Assembly: GCA_030267565.1 (NCBI GenBank)
Contig: BRXU01000014.1
Coordinates: 1,338,001 to 1,402,000 of the forward strand
From: Pleodorina starrii
Lineage: Eukaryota > Chlorophyta > Chlorophyceae > Chlamydomonadales > Volvocaceae
Direction: 5' to 3'
Length of the DNA: 64,000 bases
Positions 35,497-47,426 of this stretch are shown one piece after another. The translations under genes and the position numbers were made by a program. Every line of letters starts with the position of its first letter. Position 1 is the first letter of the stretch. The notes under the pieces were generated by a model that did no database searches, was not told where the DNA came from, and was given only the letters and a program-made list of their open reading frames with translations.

Positions 35497-35859
35497 TCAG
35501 CAATCCCCCCCATGTATAGCATCGCGCTCCGTCTCGGCACTGTGCAACTCTTCCCCCCAGCGCATTGGCTTAAGTAGCTTGACAGCAGACATATAGTAGA
35601 TAATTCTCAGAGCAGTCTGACTGCAAATAGAAGGACAACGGAACTGTTTGCGAGGGTCGCGACGACGTGCACTTGCCGACGAGAGTGCACAGGCTTCGCT
35701 ACATAGGTATTCGTCATAGATAGGCTTGACAACTTTAACAGTAGGACAGGGAATGTAGAAGCCCCCTAGGTTGCCGACTGGACTTGTTGGGCGGCCCGCA
35801 GAAGATGGCATCGTGCGTGCATTTGCGGCTTGGCGTCCAACAACCAGTTTGCCCCTCAT
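35497..35859 (-). CDS. Hypothetical 120-codon open frame
   Basis: A single-exon frame with ordinary residue composition, starting MRGKLVVGRQAANARTMPSS. No signal peptide, membrane span or family motif was recognised. It may be chance or a relic. Confidence 0.2.
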   Translation of the reverse strand: MRGKLVVGRQAANARTMPSSAGRPTSPVGNLGGFYIPCPTVKVVKPIYDEYLCSEACALSSASARRRDPRKQFRCPSICSQTALRIIYYMSAVKLLKPMRWGEELHSAETERDAIHGGDC

Positions 35860-36234
35860 AGTTTGTCCCTTGCAACCTTTGATATTTTTGTAGTGGTAAT
35901 ATGCGTCAAAGCGGTCGGATCGGCTAGCAGAGCTGTGGTGTGGTCGCGGGAGAAATGTTCGCTATGCAAACATAGTCGTCATGTCAGAATTTCAAAATGA
36001 GAAGCGATGCATATTTTGAAATTGATTATAGGCCGAGAGGCATTTATTTGACCTCGGCCTCGGTCCATGGAGACTGCAAAACTGGTTTGTACTCATACGA
36101 TGTTTGTGGCATATAATAGAGATACCATGCAATAAAGAATTTAATATGTTACTTGTATCGTGATTCCGCTGGCCGAGATATTTCACTTGGTCAGTTACGG
36201 TCGTCCCAGGCAGGCAGGCAGCAAGGCAGGCAGG

Positions 36235-36309
36235 CACGGACATGGGCAATCCTACAGGGCGGGGCCCCCCTGGGCGCTTCGCGCTGGGGCCCCGCCCCCC
36301 AAAAAAATC
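36235..36309 (+). repeat. Dispersed GC hairpin repeat, copy 1
   Basis: GGGCGGGGCCCCCCTGGGCG...GGGGCCCCGCCC folds on itself. The whole about 75-nt segment, including CACGGACATGGGCAATCCTA, recurs in opposite orientation at 51333-51406. Confidence 0.85.
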
Positions 36310-37152
36310 TTAAGCGGGTGTTGTAGGAAGCTTTGTCCGGCTTCGTACATCACGACAGCGTGCGGATGGCAACTACGGACGAGCTGCTGTTATCGCGGCC
36401 AGAGGCGCCACCGGCGGACGGAGCTCCAGCAGCTGTCCAGCTTTCAGCTGGTCCATCGCGCAGGTCTCAGCTCGTTTGCTTGGTGCCTGCCTCTGGGATG
36501 GGGTTGCCTCCAGTCACAGCCTGCGGGTGGCGGGGGCCCGCCGTCAATTGTGGAGCCTGATGGCGATTTCAGCTGCGACCACAGGCTTCTGTGTTCTGTC
36601 CCCGTGGATGGGTTCGCTCGGTCCTGCCGGGGTGACTTCAGTGGCGCGTGCTGTCTGGCATTCCCCTCTTCCTGACCGCCCAGTCCCGGTCTCCGCCGCA
36701 GTGCGTGACCCGCTGCGCCGCTGACCCGCTGACCCCACCCTCCGGGCGCCCCTTCGTAGGCTCTCGAGTCTACTTATTCGATTGCCACTATACCTGCGGC
36801 GACGACAGTCTCACGCGATAAGTTTCATTGTGAGCGAGCAATACTTCCGCAGGTACACGCATGCTCCGCAGAACCCGAACGCCAACCGGAACTGCAACTG
36901 CACCTGCAATGCGGCCCCGGGCAGGCCGTCTCTGCTTCAGGCAGGCCTGTCTCGAGGAGAGGGGAACTCCGGCAAGGCCGCCTTTGCTTCCGAATAACAC
37001 GAGAGCTAGAACGGCGCTGACGAGGGGGTCCTGCGCCTGTCGGGCGAATGGTGACTTGGTGAGACTGAGGGGCGGTTTGGGCTTTGGGGGCTGCGGTGCA
37101 GCAGCACCCCGAGGCGCGTGCGGTCAGCAACGACGTGCAAGGCAGATCCCTA

Positions 37153-40100
37153 TCCTGTCCTGTCCTGTCCTGTCCTGTCCTGTCCTGTCCTGTCCTGTCC
37201 TGTCCTGTCCTGTCCTGTCCTGTCCTGTCCTGTCCTGTCCTGTCCTGTCCTGTCCTGTCCTGTCCTGTCCTGTCCTGTCCTGTCCTGTCCTGTCCTGTCC
37301 TGTCCTGTCCTGTCCTGTCCTGTCCTGTCCTGTCCTGTCCTGTCCTGTCCTGTCCTGTCCTGTCCTGTCCTGTCCTGTCCTGTCCTGTCCTGTCCTGTCC
37401 TGTCCTGTCCTGTCCTGTCCTGTCCTGTCCTGTCCTGTCCTGTCCTGTCCTGTCCTGTCCTGTCCTGTCCTGTCCTGTCCTGTCCTGTCCTGTCCTGTCC
37501 TGTCCTGTCCTGTCCTGTCCTGTCCTGTCCTGTCCTGTCCTGTCCTGTCCTGTCCTGTCCTGTCCTGTCCTGTCCTGTCCTGTCCTGTCCTGTCCTGTCC
37601 TGTCCTGTCCTGTCCTGTCCTGTCCTGTCCTGTCCTGTCCTGTCCTGTCCTGTCCTGTCCTGTCCTGTCCTGTCCTGTCCTGTCCTGTCCTGTCCTGTCC
37701 TGTCCTGTCCTGTCCTGTCCTGTCCTGTCCTGTCCTGTCCTGTCCTGTCCTGTCCTGTCCTGTCCTGTCCTGTCCTGTCCTGTCCTGTCCTGTCCTGTCC
37801 TGTCCTGTCCTGTCCTGTCCTGTCCTGTCCTGTCCTGTCCTGTCCTGTCCTGTCCTGTCCTGTCCTGTCCTGTCCTGTCCTGTCCTGTCCTGTCCTGTCC
37901 TGTCCTGTCCTGTCCTGTCCTGTCCTGTCCTGTCCTGTCCTGTCCTGTCCTGTCCTGTCCTGTCCTGTCCTGTCCTGTCCTGTCCTGTCCTGTCCTGTCC
38001 TGTCCTGTCCTGTCCTGTCCTGTCCTGTCCTGTCCTGTCCTGTCCTGTCCTGTCCTGTCCTGTCCTGTCCTGTCCTGTCCTGTCCTGTCCTGTCCTGTCC
38101 TGTCCTGTCCTGTCCTGTCCTGTCCTGTCCTGTCCTGTCCTGTCCTGTCCTGTCCTGTCCTGTCCTGTCCTGTCCTGTCCTGTCCTGTCCTGTCCTGTCC
38201 TGTCCTGTCCTGTCCTGTCCTGTCCTGTCCTGTCCTGTCCTGTCCTGTCCTGTCCTGTCCTGTCCTGTCCTGTCCTGTCCTGTCCTGTCCTGTCCTGTCC
38301 TGTCCTGTCCTGTCCTGTCCTGTCCTGTCCTGTCCTGTCCTGTCCTGTCCTGTCCTGTCCTGTCCTGTCCTGTCCTGTCCTGTCCTGTCCTGTCCTGTCC
38401 TGTCCTGTCCTGTCCTGTCCTGTCCTGTCCTGTCCTGTCCTGTCCTGTCCTGTCCTGTCCTGTCCTGTCCTGTCCTGTCCTGTCCTGTCCTGTCCTGTCC
38501 TGTCCTGTCCTGTCCTGTCCTGTCCTGTCCTGTCCTGTCCTGTCCTGTCCTGTCCTGTCCTGTCCTGTCCTGTCCTGTCCTGTCCTGTCCTGTCCTGTCC
38601 TGTCCTGTCCTGTCCTGTCCTGTCCTGTCCTGTCCTGTCCTGTCCTGTCCTGTCCTGTCCTGTCCTGTCCTGTCCTGTCCTGTCCTGTCCTGTCCTGTCC
38701 TGTCCTGTCCTGTCCTGTCCTGTCCTGTCCTGTCCTGTCCTGTCCTGTCCTGTCCTGTCCTGTCCTGTCCTGTCCTGTCCTGTCCTGTCCTGTCCTGTCC
38801 TGTCCTGTCCTGTCCTGTCCTGTCCTGTCCTGTCCTGTCCTGTCCTGTCCTGTCCTGTCCTGTCCTGTCCTGTCCTGTCCTGTCCTGTCCTGTCCTGTCC
38901 TGTCCTGTCCTGTCCTGTCCTGTCCTGTCCTGTCCTGTCCTGTCCTGTCCTGTCCTGTCCTGTCCTGTCCTGTCCTGTCCTGTCCTGTCCTGTCCTGTCC
39001 TGTCCTGTCCTGTCCTGTCCTGTCCTGTCCTGTCCTGTCCTGTCCTGTCCTGTCCTGTCCTGTCCTGTCCTGTCCTGTCCTGTCCTGTCCTGTCCTGTCC
39101 TGTCCTGTCCTGTCCTGTCCTGTCCTGTCCTGTCCTGTCCTGTCCTGTCCTGTCCTGTCCTGTCCTGTCCTGTCCTGTCCTGTCCTGTCCTGTCCTGTCC
39201 TGTCCTGTCCTGTCCTGTCCTGTCCTGTCCTGTCCTGTCCTGTCCTGTCCTGTCCTGTCCTGTCCTGTCCTGTCCTGTCCTGTCCTGTCCTGTCCTGTCC
39301 TGTCCTGTCCTGTCCTGTCCTGTCCTGTCCTGTCCTGTCCTGTCCTGTCCTGTCCTGTCCTGTCCTGTCCTGTCCTGTCCTGTCCTGTCCTGTCCTGTCC
39401 TGTCCTGTCCTGTCCTGTCCTGTCCTGTCCTGTCCTGTCCTGTCCTGTCCTGTCCTGTCCTGTCCTGTCCTGTCCTGTCCTGTCCTGTCCTGTCCTGTCC
39501 TGTCCTGTCCTGTCCTGTCCTGTCCTGTCCTGTCCTGTCCTGTCCTGTCCTGTCCTGTCCTGTCCTGTCCTGTCCTGTCCTGTCCTGTCCTGTCCTGTCC
39601 TGTCCTGTCCTGTCCTGTCCTGTCCTGTCCTGTCCTGTCCTGTCCTGTCCTGTCCTGTCCTGTCCTGTCCTGTCCTGTCCTGTCCTGTCCTGTCCTGTCC
39701 TGTCCTGTCCTGTCCTGTCCTGTCCTGTCCTGTCCTGTCCTGTCCTGTCCTGTCCTGTCCTGTCCTGTCCTGTCCTGTCCTGTCCTGTCCTGTCCTGTCC
39801 TGTCCTGTCCTGTCCTGTCCTGTCCTGTCCTGTCCTGTCCTGTCCTGTCCTGTCCTGTCCTGTCCTGTCCTGTCCTGTCCTGTCCTGTCCTGTCCTGTCC
39901 TGTCCTGTCCTGTCCTGTCCTGTCCTGTCCTGTCCTGTCCTGTCCTGTCCTGTCCTGTCCTGTCCTGTCCTGTCCTGTCCTGTCCTGTCCTGTCCTGTCC
40001 TGTCCTGTCCTGTCCTGTCCTGTCCTGTCCTGTCCTGTCCTGTCCTGTCCTGTCCTGTCCTGTCCTGTCCTGTCCTGTCCTGTCCTGTCCTGTCCTGTCC

Positions 40101-40783
40101 TGTCCTGTCCTGTCCTGTCCTGTCCTGTCCTGTCCTGTCCTGTCCTGTCCTGTCCTGTCCTGTCCTGTCCTGTCCTGTCCTGTCCTGTCCTGTCCTGTCC
40201 TGTCCTGTCCTGTCCTGTCCTGTCCTGTCCTGTCCTGTCCTGTCCTGTCCTGTCCTGTCCTGTCCTGTCCTGTCCTGTCCTGTCCTGTCCTGTCCTGTCC
40301 TGTCCTGTCCTGTCCTGTCCTGTCCTGTCCTGTCCTGTCCTGTCCTGTCCTATCCTGTCCTGTCCTGTCCTGGACTGTCCTGTCCTGTCCTGGCCGTTCC
40401 TTTCCTGTTCTGTCCTGTCCTGTGCTGTCCTTTCCTGTCCTGTCCTGTCCTGTCCTGTCCTGTCCTGTCCTGTCCTGTCCTGTCCTGTCCTGTCCTGTCC
40501 TGTCCCGTCCTGTCCTGTCCTGTCCTGTCCTGTCCTGTCCTGTCCTGTCCTGTCCTGTCCTGTCCTGTCCTGTCCTGTCCTGTCCTGTCCTGTCCTGTCC
40601 TGTCCTGTCCTGTCCTGTCCTGTCCTGTCCTGTCCTGTCCTGTCCTGTCCTGTCCTGTCCTGTCCTGTCCTGTCCTGTCCTGTCCTGTCCTGTCCTGTCC
40701 TGTCCTGTCCTGTCCTGTCCTGTCCTGTCCTGTCCTGTCCTGTCCTGTCCTGTCCTGTCCTGTCCTGTCCTGTCCTGTCCTGT
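37153..40783. repeat. (TCCTG)n pentanucleotide satellite array, about 3.6 kb
   Basis: Roughly 725 tandem TCCTG units. The first 3.2 kb (to about 40350) shows no change at all; substitutions (for example TATCC, TGGACTG, TGGCCG, TTTCC, TGTGC, CCCG) cluster between 40351 and 40510, after which the array is clean again. Because the unit is five bases with no stop in any phase, every frame stays open and reads SCPVL (plus) or QDRTG (minus); these giant frames are artefacts of the repeat. Confidence 0.98.
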
Positions 40784-42190
40784 CTGGGATGGGAACTGGA
40801 ACTTGTCTCAAGTTTTAAACAGTTCCTATGCCCCCCTAGGCTGCACAACAGGAACGTCAACAACGCTAACGCTAACGCTAACGCGGTTGAACTCCAATCC
40901 AGCACCTCATGCGTTGAAGCGCCGCGCAACCCCCGATGCAATGCCTCTCGTCGCACGGCGCAATCGCAAGCAGCAGTGGTGCATGGGCACTTGGCAGTGC
41001 TTGCCGGGTTGCCGGCCCCTGGGTGACCTCTGACATGGTGAGTGAACCAGCCGTCAACAAATGTGCGAGAGAGCCCGCCTGCAGGGCAGGGCAGGGCAGG
41101 GCAGGTCAAATGGATGGCCGCCCTTGCACTCCCCCAACGCCCAACCGTCGTACCGGCATCCCCTCAGGCTACGCCAAACGCTTCGACGAAAGCAGCGCCG
41201 CGAGTACGGCACTTGCCGCAGCAGTCAGCGCGTAGCGCCCCGACCGGGATCCCGCACGCGTTGCTGCTCCGGGGTCGCCCCCGCTGCAGTGCAAAGGCCA
41301 CCTGGCCGGCTGGCACCACTGGCTCTATTGGCTCCGAAACCTGCCGAAACCCTTCCGAGGGTCTGGAGCCCGCTGCAACAACAACCACAACAGCAACTGA
41401 GCAACAGCAACCCGCAACGCCTCCTGCATAGAATAAGCAATCCTGCCTCCGGTGCCGTGCAGTGCACGGCCAGTCGGCCCGTTAGTTTTCGCTACTCTGC
41501 CCCTCTCTGCCCGAGCCCGAGTCTGGTGCTCCCACTGCAGCAACCACGGCCACAGTTTTGCATGTTTTCAACGAGCGAGACACGGCCTAGCCTGCGTTCA
41601 AATCAAGGTCCGCCCCTAGCGGTGTCGACAAACACCAAATGGCCAAACAAACAAACAAACTCCAATCCATCCGGCAGTTCGCGCTGCAGAGCCGGATCGC
41701 ATATTCTGACCCAAACTCCACATCGCTGCAGAGCTCTCACGAATTCGGAAAAGCAGGCGCCTCGCTCGCCCGCGCGCGCGGCGCGCCCTGCGGCTTACGA
41801 GCCTCGTGCGTCAGGTCAACGGTGGACAGATCAATTGTAAAATTATGTGTATTATGAAGCTCTACCCGCGCGCCTAATCGTGAGCTGCAAGGATACGATA
41901 AAATTCGGAGCAGAGGGAGCCTATTGGATCTAAGTATCGTTCATCGAAGGGATAGCGCATCCATCCGTCGCCCAGAGGCGTTGCCGGGCAGCGCGCGCGC
42001 CCGCTCCCAGGTGCAAGAGCGCCGCCGGTGCAGCCCGCATCCGGTACGCACACACCCCAAGTTATGGCCTGGGGGTTAGGGCGGCTGCAGGCGTTTGCAG
42101 CGCATGCGGCGCCAAGAGCCAGCTCAAAACACGCGCCTCGTCTCGCGGCCGCCGCAAGCCCCGCAGCCTGACGCGCTCTGAGCCGCCGCT

Positions 42191-42222
<32 letters not shown>

Positions 42223-43310
42223 TCAACCACGTCCCTGCCCCCACGAAAGCCCTCCTGCCCCAAGTCGTCGGCCAGTCCCCGAGTCACATTTGCCAGTGCA
42301 CCCTCCGATCACGCGCAGCGTGCGTGGCTCCCCCATCCTACCCCCATCCTACCCCCACGCCCTTCCCCCCACTTGCCACCCCCGCGCGAGAGCTCCCGCC
42401 CAGACATTATCAGCACACTAAACGAATCTCATTGCGGTTCCCGAAACCCCGAAACTGTCTAGCCTTCAAAACCCCAACAGCCGCACCGGCCTGCCGGCCA
42501 GGACATCGTCGGAGGCGCAGTCAGGCCCAGCCGTCCGACCGGACGACCACCCGCGGCTGCGCGGGGGCGCCGGACCACCGCCGCCCTGTGAGTTATCGTG
42601 TGGTTGGGGTTAAAATGCGGTTTCCGATGCGCTCATCGTCTATCGCTCAACTAACGCCTCCCATCCCCCCTTCCCAATCTAAGCTCTTTTTACCCCAACT
42701 CCACGCGCACCACACCAGCCGGGCGGCCCGCAAACTATTACGACAGCGCCGACGCCGACGCCGACGCCAGACGGGGTCAGATGGATGTCCGCCGCCAGGC
42801 GCCGCTTATCGGGCGCCGACGCACGTCCTCCCTCCTCCGTGCTCTGCTCTCTTGCCATGAGGCGAGAGCGATGCGCGGGACCCGTTGATCTCCGACCCTT
42901 CCGCATCTCCGCCGCCGCACCTCTACGGTATCCTAAAGCACGTCCCCCACCACCCGCCGACACATAGCGTATCAGCCAGGCGGCACCTATCCCCCCTGGA
43001 GGCCGCCGCCGCCGCCGCGGCCACCACCTCATCGGGTCGCCCTGCTGGTATTGGGCAGCCCTGCTGGGCAAGACGACGAAGAGGGCCTCCCCTGGAGCCC
43101 TCCTGGGCCGCCCGGTCCAGTCCGCCTGGAGAGCTCCAGGAAGGGGGGGCAGGAAGGAGGGGCGCCCTTCTCCCGCCATTGCGTCGGTGAAAGCTGGCGT
43201 CAAGCTACCGCCACCGCCACCGCCACCACCGCTGCACCGTTCCAGTACTGTACGGAACTTATTGTGTTCTGTTTCCGAAACCACGCATCGGTCTCGTCCA
43301 GAGCGGGCTC
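40784..43310. other. Intergenic region between the array and the Kazal gene
   Basis: No supported gene. It contains CGCTAA repeats at about 40863-40883, a GGGCA pentamer run at about 41083-41105, two copies of the dispersed CTGCAACAACCAC-like repeat and a (CCG)n run at about 42180-42222. A minus frame at 41874-42287 ends in a Cys-containing stretch but has a low-complexity beginning and no partner exons. Confidence 0.5.
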
Positions 43311-46300
43311 TCATTTGCAGGGGCCGGTGGCGTCCTGGATCGCGACGCCCCAGCAGTCCGCCAGACAGGCACTCTGGTAGGAGAGGCCGTCGATGCCGCA
43401 GACAAAGTTGAGCTCGTTGGGGTCACAACGGGGGCAGGCGCCCTGCAGGAACAGATCCGTACCCAGATCCGAATCCGAATCTGCGGTCAGGTAGGAATCT
43501 GGATCCGAGAAGCTGTCGTCGGCAAACGCGGCGGCGAAAGATGGAGACGAGAAGATCTGGGGCTGGACTGGCGGCTGCGGCGGACGCGGCGACGGCGGCG
43601 GCGGCGGACGCGGCGACGGCGGCGGCGGCGGACGCGGCGACGGCGGCGGCGGCGGACGCGGCGACGGCGGCGGCGGCGGACGCGGCGACGGCGGCGGCGG
43701 CGGACGCGGCGATGGCGGCGGCGGCGGACGCGGCGATGGCGGCGGCGGCGGACGCGGCGATGGCGGCGGCGCCGGACGCGGCGATGGCGGCGGCGGCGAA
43801 CGCGGCGATGGCGGCGGCGCCGGACGCGGCGACGGCGGCGGCGGCGGACGCGGCGGCGGGGGCGATGGGGGCACCGGCGGCGGCGGCGAGGGAGGCGATG
43901 GCGGCGACGGCGGCGTCCGGGCCTTCGGCGGCGGGCGCGGCGTGACGGGCTTGCGCGGCGGGCCGGGCTTGCGCGGCGACAGCGGCGGCCGGGGGCTGGG
44001 CGGCGGCGGCGGCCGCGGCGAAGGCGGCGAGGACGGCGACGGCGGCGAGGGGCGCGGGTTGGGTGGCGGGCTGGGGCGGGGCGGCTTGGGCGGGCTGGGC
44101 GGGCTCGGGGGCCGCGGCGGGCGCGGCGGGTTTGGGAAGGTTTGTAGGCGGCAGGGCCCCGGTCGGAAGGAAACTCCGGAACACGTGGCCGAGCAGAGGT
44201 TGTAGTACTCCGTGTTACTAAATCCACACACCGGGTCGTACTCGCTTCCGCACAGCGTTTTGGAGCAGCCGGCTGCGCGGGGGCAGTACGGAGGGTACGG
44301 GCAAAGTACGCGTGTGCGTACGAACCGCAGACGAAGGTTAACAAACAGGATGCAACGAGGGTTGCGCAGCACTTGTCAAGGACTCAAGGTACGGCATGTC
44401 GTGCATGTGCGCGCGCACGGCACACAAGCCCACAACACTAAAACCCAACCGCAACCGCAACCGCAACCGCAACCGCAACCGCAACCGCAACGGCAACCGC
44501 AACCGCAACCGCAACCGCAACCTTAACCCCAACCCCCGCTGTGATATCTTCCTTCTTACAACCCCCGACCCCAACCAACTAAACAACTCAACCAACCCAA
44601 CCAACCCAACCAACCCACCTGCGTTCTCGCACGCGCCCTCGTACGCGACGCTGACGTTGGCACACTTGACGGCCAGGCAAGCATTGTCGTACGTACGGCC
44701 GTTGGAACCACACACCGGCCGTCGCTCTTTTGTGCACATGCACGGCGGCGGCGGCGCCGCCGCCGCCGCCATCCTGTCGGCGGCGGTCGTGACGGCGGGC
44801 GCCGCCGGCTCGGCAGCGACGCACTCGCCGCGCCGCGCGACGGTGACGTTGGCACATGCTGCCAGGCAGGAGTTTGCGTAGGTGCCGTTGTCGACTCCAC
44901 ACACGGGGGCGTACACGGCGGGGCACAGCGCCGCGGTGCAGTCGCCGACTGGGGAAGGGAGGCGACGTGGAGACGGGGGAGACGGGCGAGAGGGGGAGAG
45001 GGGTTCGGGAGGCGGGAGAGGAGGGCCACAAGGAGCGGGTTCGGGGGGGCTGGTTGATGAGGAGGGGTCGGAGGGGCGGGCGGAAGGATCGACGGAGGAC
45101 ACAGAGACCCGAAGGACGATCGTCGGCACGTGTTTCAGGGCCTGGATCTGGATCTGGATCTGGATCTGGATCTGAATCTGGATCTGGACCTGGGTCCTCA
45201 CTTGGGTGCGTCACTTCCGTCCCACCCCCGCGCTCTCCTCCTCAACACCTCTTTCCCCGGATGCACATTTCCTCCGCCGCCGCCGCCGCCGCCGTCCTCA
45301 CCGTCTTTGACGCATGCCCCGTAGTAGGCCACCGCCACGCCCGCGCAGTTGGCTGCCAGGCAGGTGTTGTTGTAGGTGTTGCCGTCGGTTCCACACACGG
45401 GCGCGTAGGTGGAGGGGCAGCCACAGGAGCTGACGCTGCAGGGGCCGTTAGCCGTTACGGTGACGCTGGTGCAGGAGGCGGCGCAGCGGTTGGGGTAGGT
45501 GCGGCCGTTGGCGCCACACACGGGCGCGTACTGGGTGGAGCACTGCACGCGAGCGCAGCCGGCTGCACGGGGGGAGGTGTGGAGGGGGAGGGGGAGGGAG
45601 CGACGATGGTGAAAGGGTGGGCACGGAGGGAAGGGGCGAGGAACGGGGGATGGGGGAAAGGCTTGGGTAGGGGCAAGGGGAGGAGGAGGTCTGGAGGTGT
45701 GTGTGTTGGTGGGGGGTTGGGCATGGAGTTGGGATTTGGGTCGGGGCCGGGGATAGGGACACGGTGTGTGGAGAGGCGTTGCGGGTGGAGTGGCGACGCG
45801 GGTAGTGATGAGGTGAAGATTTGGATGTGTGGTGAGGTGGATGTGAGCAGCCTCTGTGCGCGTCCCACTGTGCCCACTCCGCTTCCCTTCTCCGGGCGCC
45901 CGAGTCCCTCCTCCCGCTGCCCTCCTGGAGGTCGCTCCGCACCCCATCGGGCTCCCGCCGCCGTTATACGCCCCCCCAGCCTCCCCTTTTCCGCCGCCGC
46001 CGCCGCCGCCTCGAGTCCCGCAATCCCGCCTCCCTCCCCCCCTCTGCCTCCTCCTCCTGCCCCTCCCTCTCCTCCCTCCCCCTCCCCCTTCCCCTCTCTC
46101 TCTCTCGCTCTCTCCCTCTCCTCTGCGGTATCCTTTTCTTTGCCCTCCCTCCCCCCTTCCCCGCCTCCCCCGCAAGCACCTGGCGATGCACAGCGGCCGC
46201 TGTACGCCAGCTTGACCCCAATCACACACGTCAGATAGCACGAGTTGAGATAGGTCTTTCCATCGGTGCCACACACGGGCTTGTTGTCGGAGGAGCACAG

Positions 46301-47426
46301 GGAGCAACTGGAGACCAGGTTGGGGGTGCCGGGGGCGCTGGGCGGGGAATCATCGCCGCACTCCCCCCGGTACTTGACCGGCACGCCCGCACACGCCGCC
46401 AGGCAGGTATTGTCGTACGTGCCGTGATCGACGCCGCACACAGGGTCGTACACCGCGGGGCAGAGGGTGGAGGCGCAGTCGTTGCGGGGGGGAGGAGAAA
46501 CTGCGCGGGCGGGGGAAGGAGGGAGGGAGGGAGGGAGGGAGGGAGGGAAGGGGAGTAGTACGGCAGGGTGGTTTTGGCGGGAGAGAGAGGGGGGAGGTAG
46601 AGGAAAAGCAGTCCGGATGGGCGACAAGCTGACGGGCTGACTAAACCACGCGGATGGAAAGGTCCAGGGAGGGGCACGGGAAGGAGAGGGCGGTGGAAGG
46701 GGAGGGCGGTGGAAGGGGAGGGCGGTGGAAGGGTTTGGGATTGCGGTAGAGCAAGCCTGGAGGCGATGTAGGACAAGCAGGCAAGGGGGTCCACGGCCCC
46801 GGGCTCGCGGGGGTGGGGGGAGGCATCAAGGTGTTCGGCCGCGGCTGCTTATCGACACCTCATCGGATTGTGAGTGCGCAGAAGTGCGCCGCGGCCTCGT
46901 TCGGAGTCCTCAAGGACGGCCACAGGCGTGAGTCGCTGCGTTTTGCGATTTGGCGTCTGAGCTGCCACACTCCGGCCTAGTGCGCGTGTGAAATTTTACC
47001 CTGCGCCCTCCGCCCTGCTTACCTCGCACCGACGATTCACAGGCCGCGGCAGTTGCCGTGTCGTATCCGGAACACTTCGCTAAGCAGCTGTTGTTAAATG
47101 ATTTTCCGGCTATGCACACGGGCGTGCCATCTGACGGGCATCCGCAGTATTTTAGCGCTGCCGATACTCCCCGTTGCGAGAGGCACCCTGAGCGAGCAGA
47201 GCCAAACCCACCAGGTAAATTATACGAACGTTTAACGTGATGGCTTTCAGGGTAACCCCTTAATGTTGGGGCTACGGGGACGCCATGCTGCCATTTGGCA
47301 ACCGTTCGACAAGGTCACGCTGAAAGGACAAGCTGTGAGAGAGAAGACCTCACCTGTATAAAGTGTCACATAAATGCATAAGACCAAGGCGAGTGATGCG
47401 GTTTTTGACTTGAAGCAGGCTGCCAT
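43311..47426 (-). CDS. Secreted multi-Kazal protein with Ser-Pro-rich (HRGP-like) spacer
   Basis: Six exons, 47426-47354, 47187-47023, 46500-46180, 45562-45302, 44948-44619 and 44272-43311, give 703 residues. Exon 1 is a signal peptide (core ASLALVLCIYVTLYT). Then come about nine Kazal-like modules with the C-x-PVCG-x-G-x-(T/S)Y-x-N-x-C signature, for example YDPVCGVDHGTYDNTCLAAC, KPVCGTDGKTYLNSC and APVCGANGRTYPNRC; the first module (TPVCIAGKSFNNSC) is degenerate. Exon 2 carries one and exons 3-5 carry two each. Exon 6 has one, then about 190 residues of SPRPPPPP-type repeats, an acidic linker (DSDSDLG) and a final module ending GPCK. Kazal modules classically inhibit serine proteases; Ser-Pro repeats are typical of volvocine wall glycoproteins. 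All five introns are phase 1. Role (protease inhibitor or matrix protein) is inferred. Confidence 0.85.
43585..43850. repeat. 24-bp coding repeat for the SPRPPPPP spacer
   Basis: GGCGACGGCGGCGGCGGCGG plus ACGC is repeated about eleven times in the plus orientation, with variants (GATGGC, GCCGGA, GAACGC) encoding Ala or Ser changes on the minus strand. Confidence 0.9.
44451..44523. repeat. (CCGCAA)n hexamer repeat in Kazal gene intron 5
   Basis: About a dozen hexamers with one GGCAA variant. It sits between exon 5 (ends 44619) and exon 6 (starts 44272). Confidence 0.9.
45141..45192. repeat. (GGATCT)n hexamer repeat in Kazal gene intron 4
   Basis: About eight GGATCT/GGACCT units between exon 4 and exon 5. 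Confidence 0.9.

Larger units (their letters stand above)
35221..37152. other. Intergenic region between P3 and the pentamer array
   Basis: No confident gene. A 120-codon minus frame at 35497-35859 has non-biased composition (for example GGFYIPCPTVKVVKPIYDEY) but no known family. A hairpin repeat shared with 51333-51406 lies at 36235-36309, preceded by CAGG repeats. Confidence 0.5.

Noticed and set aside
36861..41109. Four giant open frames (1244-1390 codons) across the pentamer array on both strands
   Set aside because: They encode only SCPVL or QDRTG repeated, because a 5-base unit without stop codons leaves all frames open. There is no evidence of a real start, domain or codon bias.
41874..42287. 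Minus frame with a Cys-containing end, considered as an extra exon of the Kazal gene
   Set aside because: The Kazal gene ends cleanly at TGA 43311 after a complete module; no frame-keeping splice joins the two and the beginning of this frame is a CCG run.
42679..43314. Minus frame of 211 codons directly after the Kazal gene
   Set aside because: It overlaps the Kazal stop codon in another frame and has Arg/Gly-rich biased composition; it is most likely 3' UTR.
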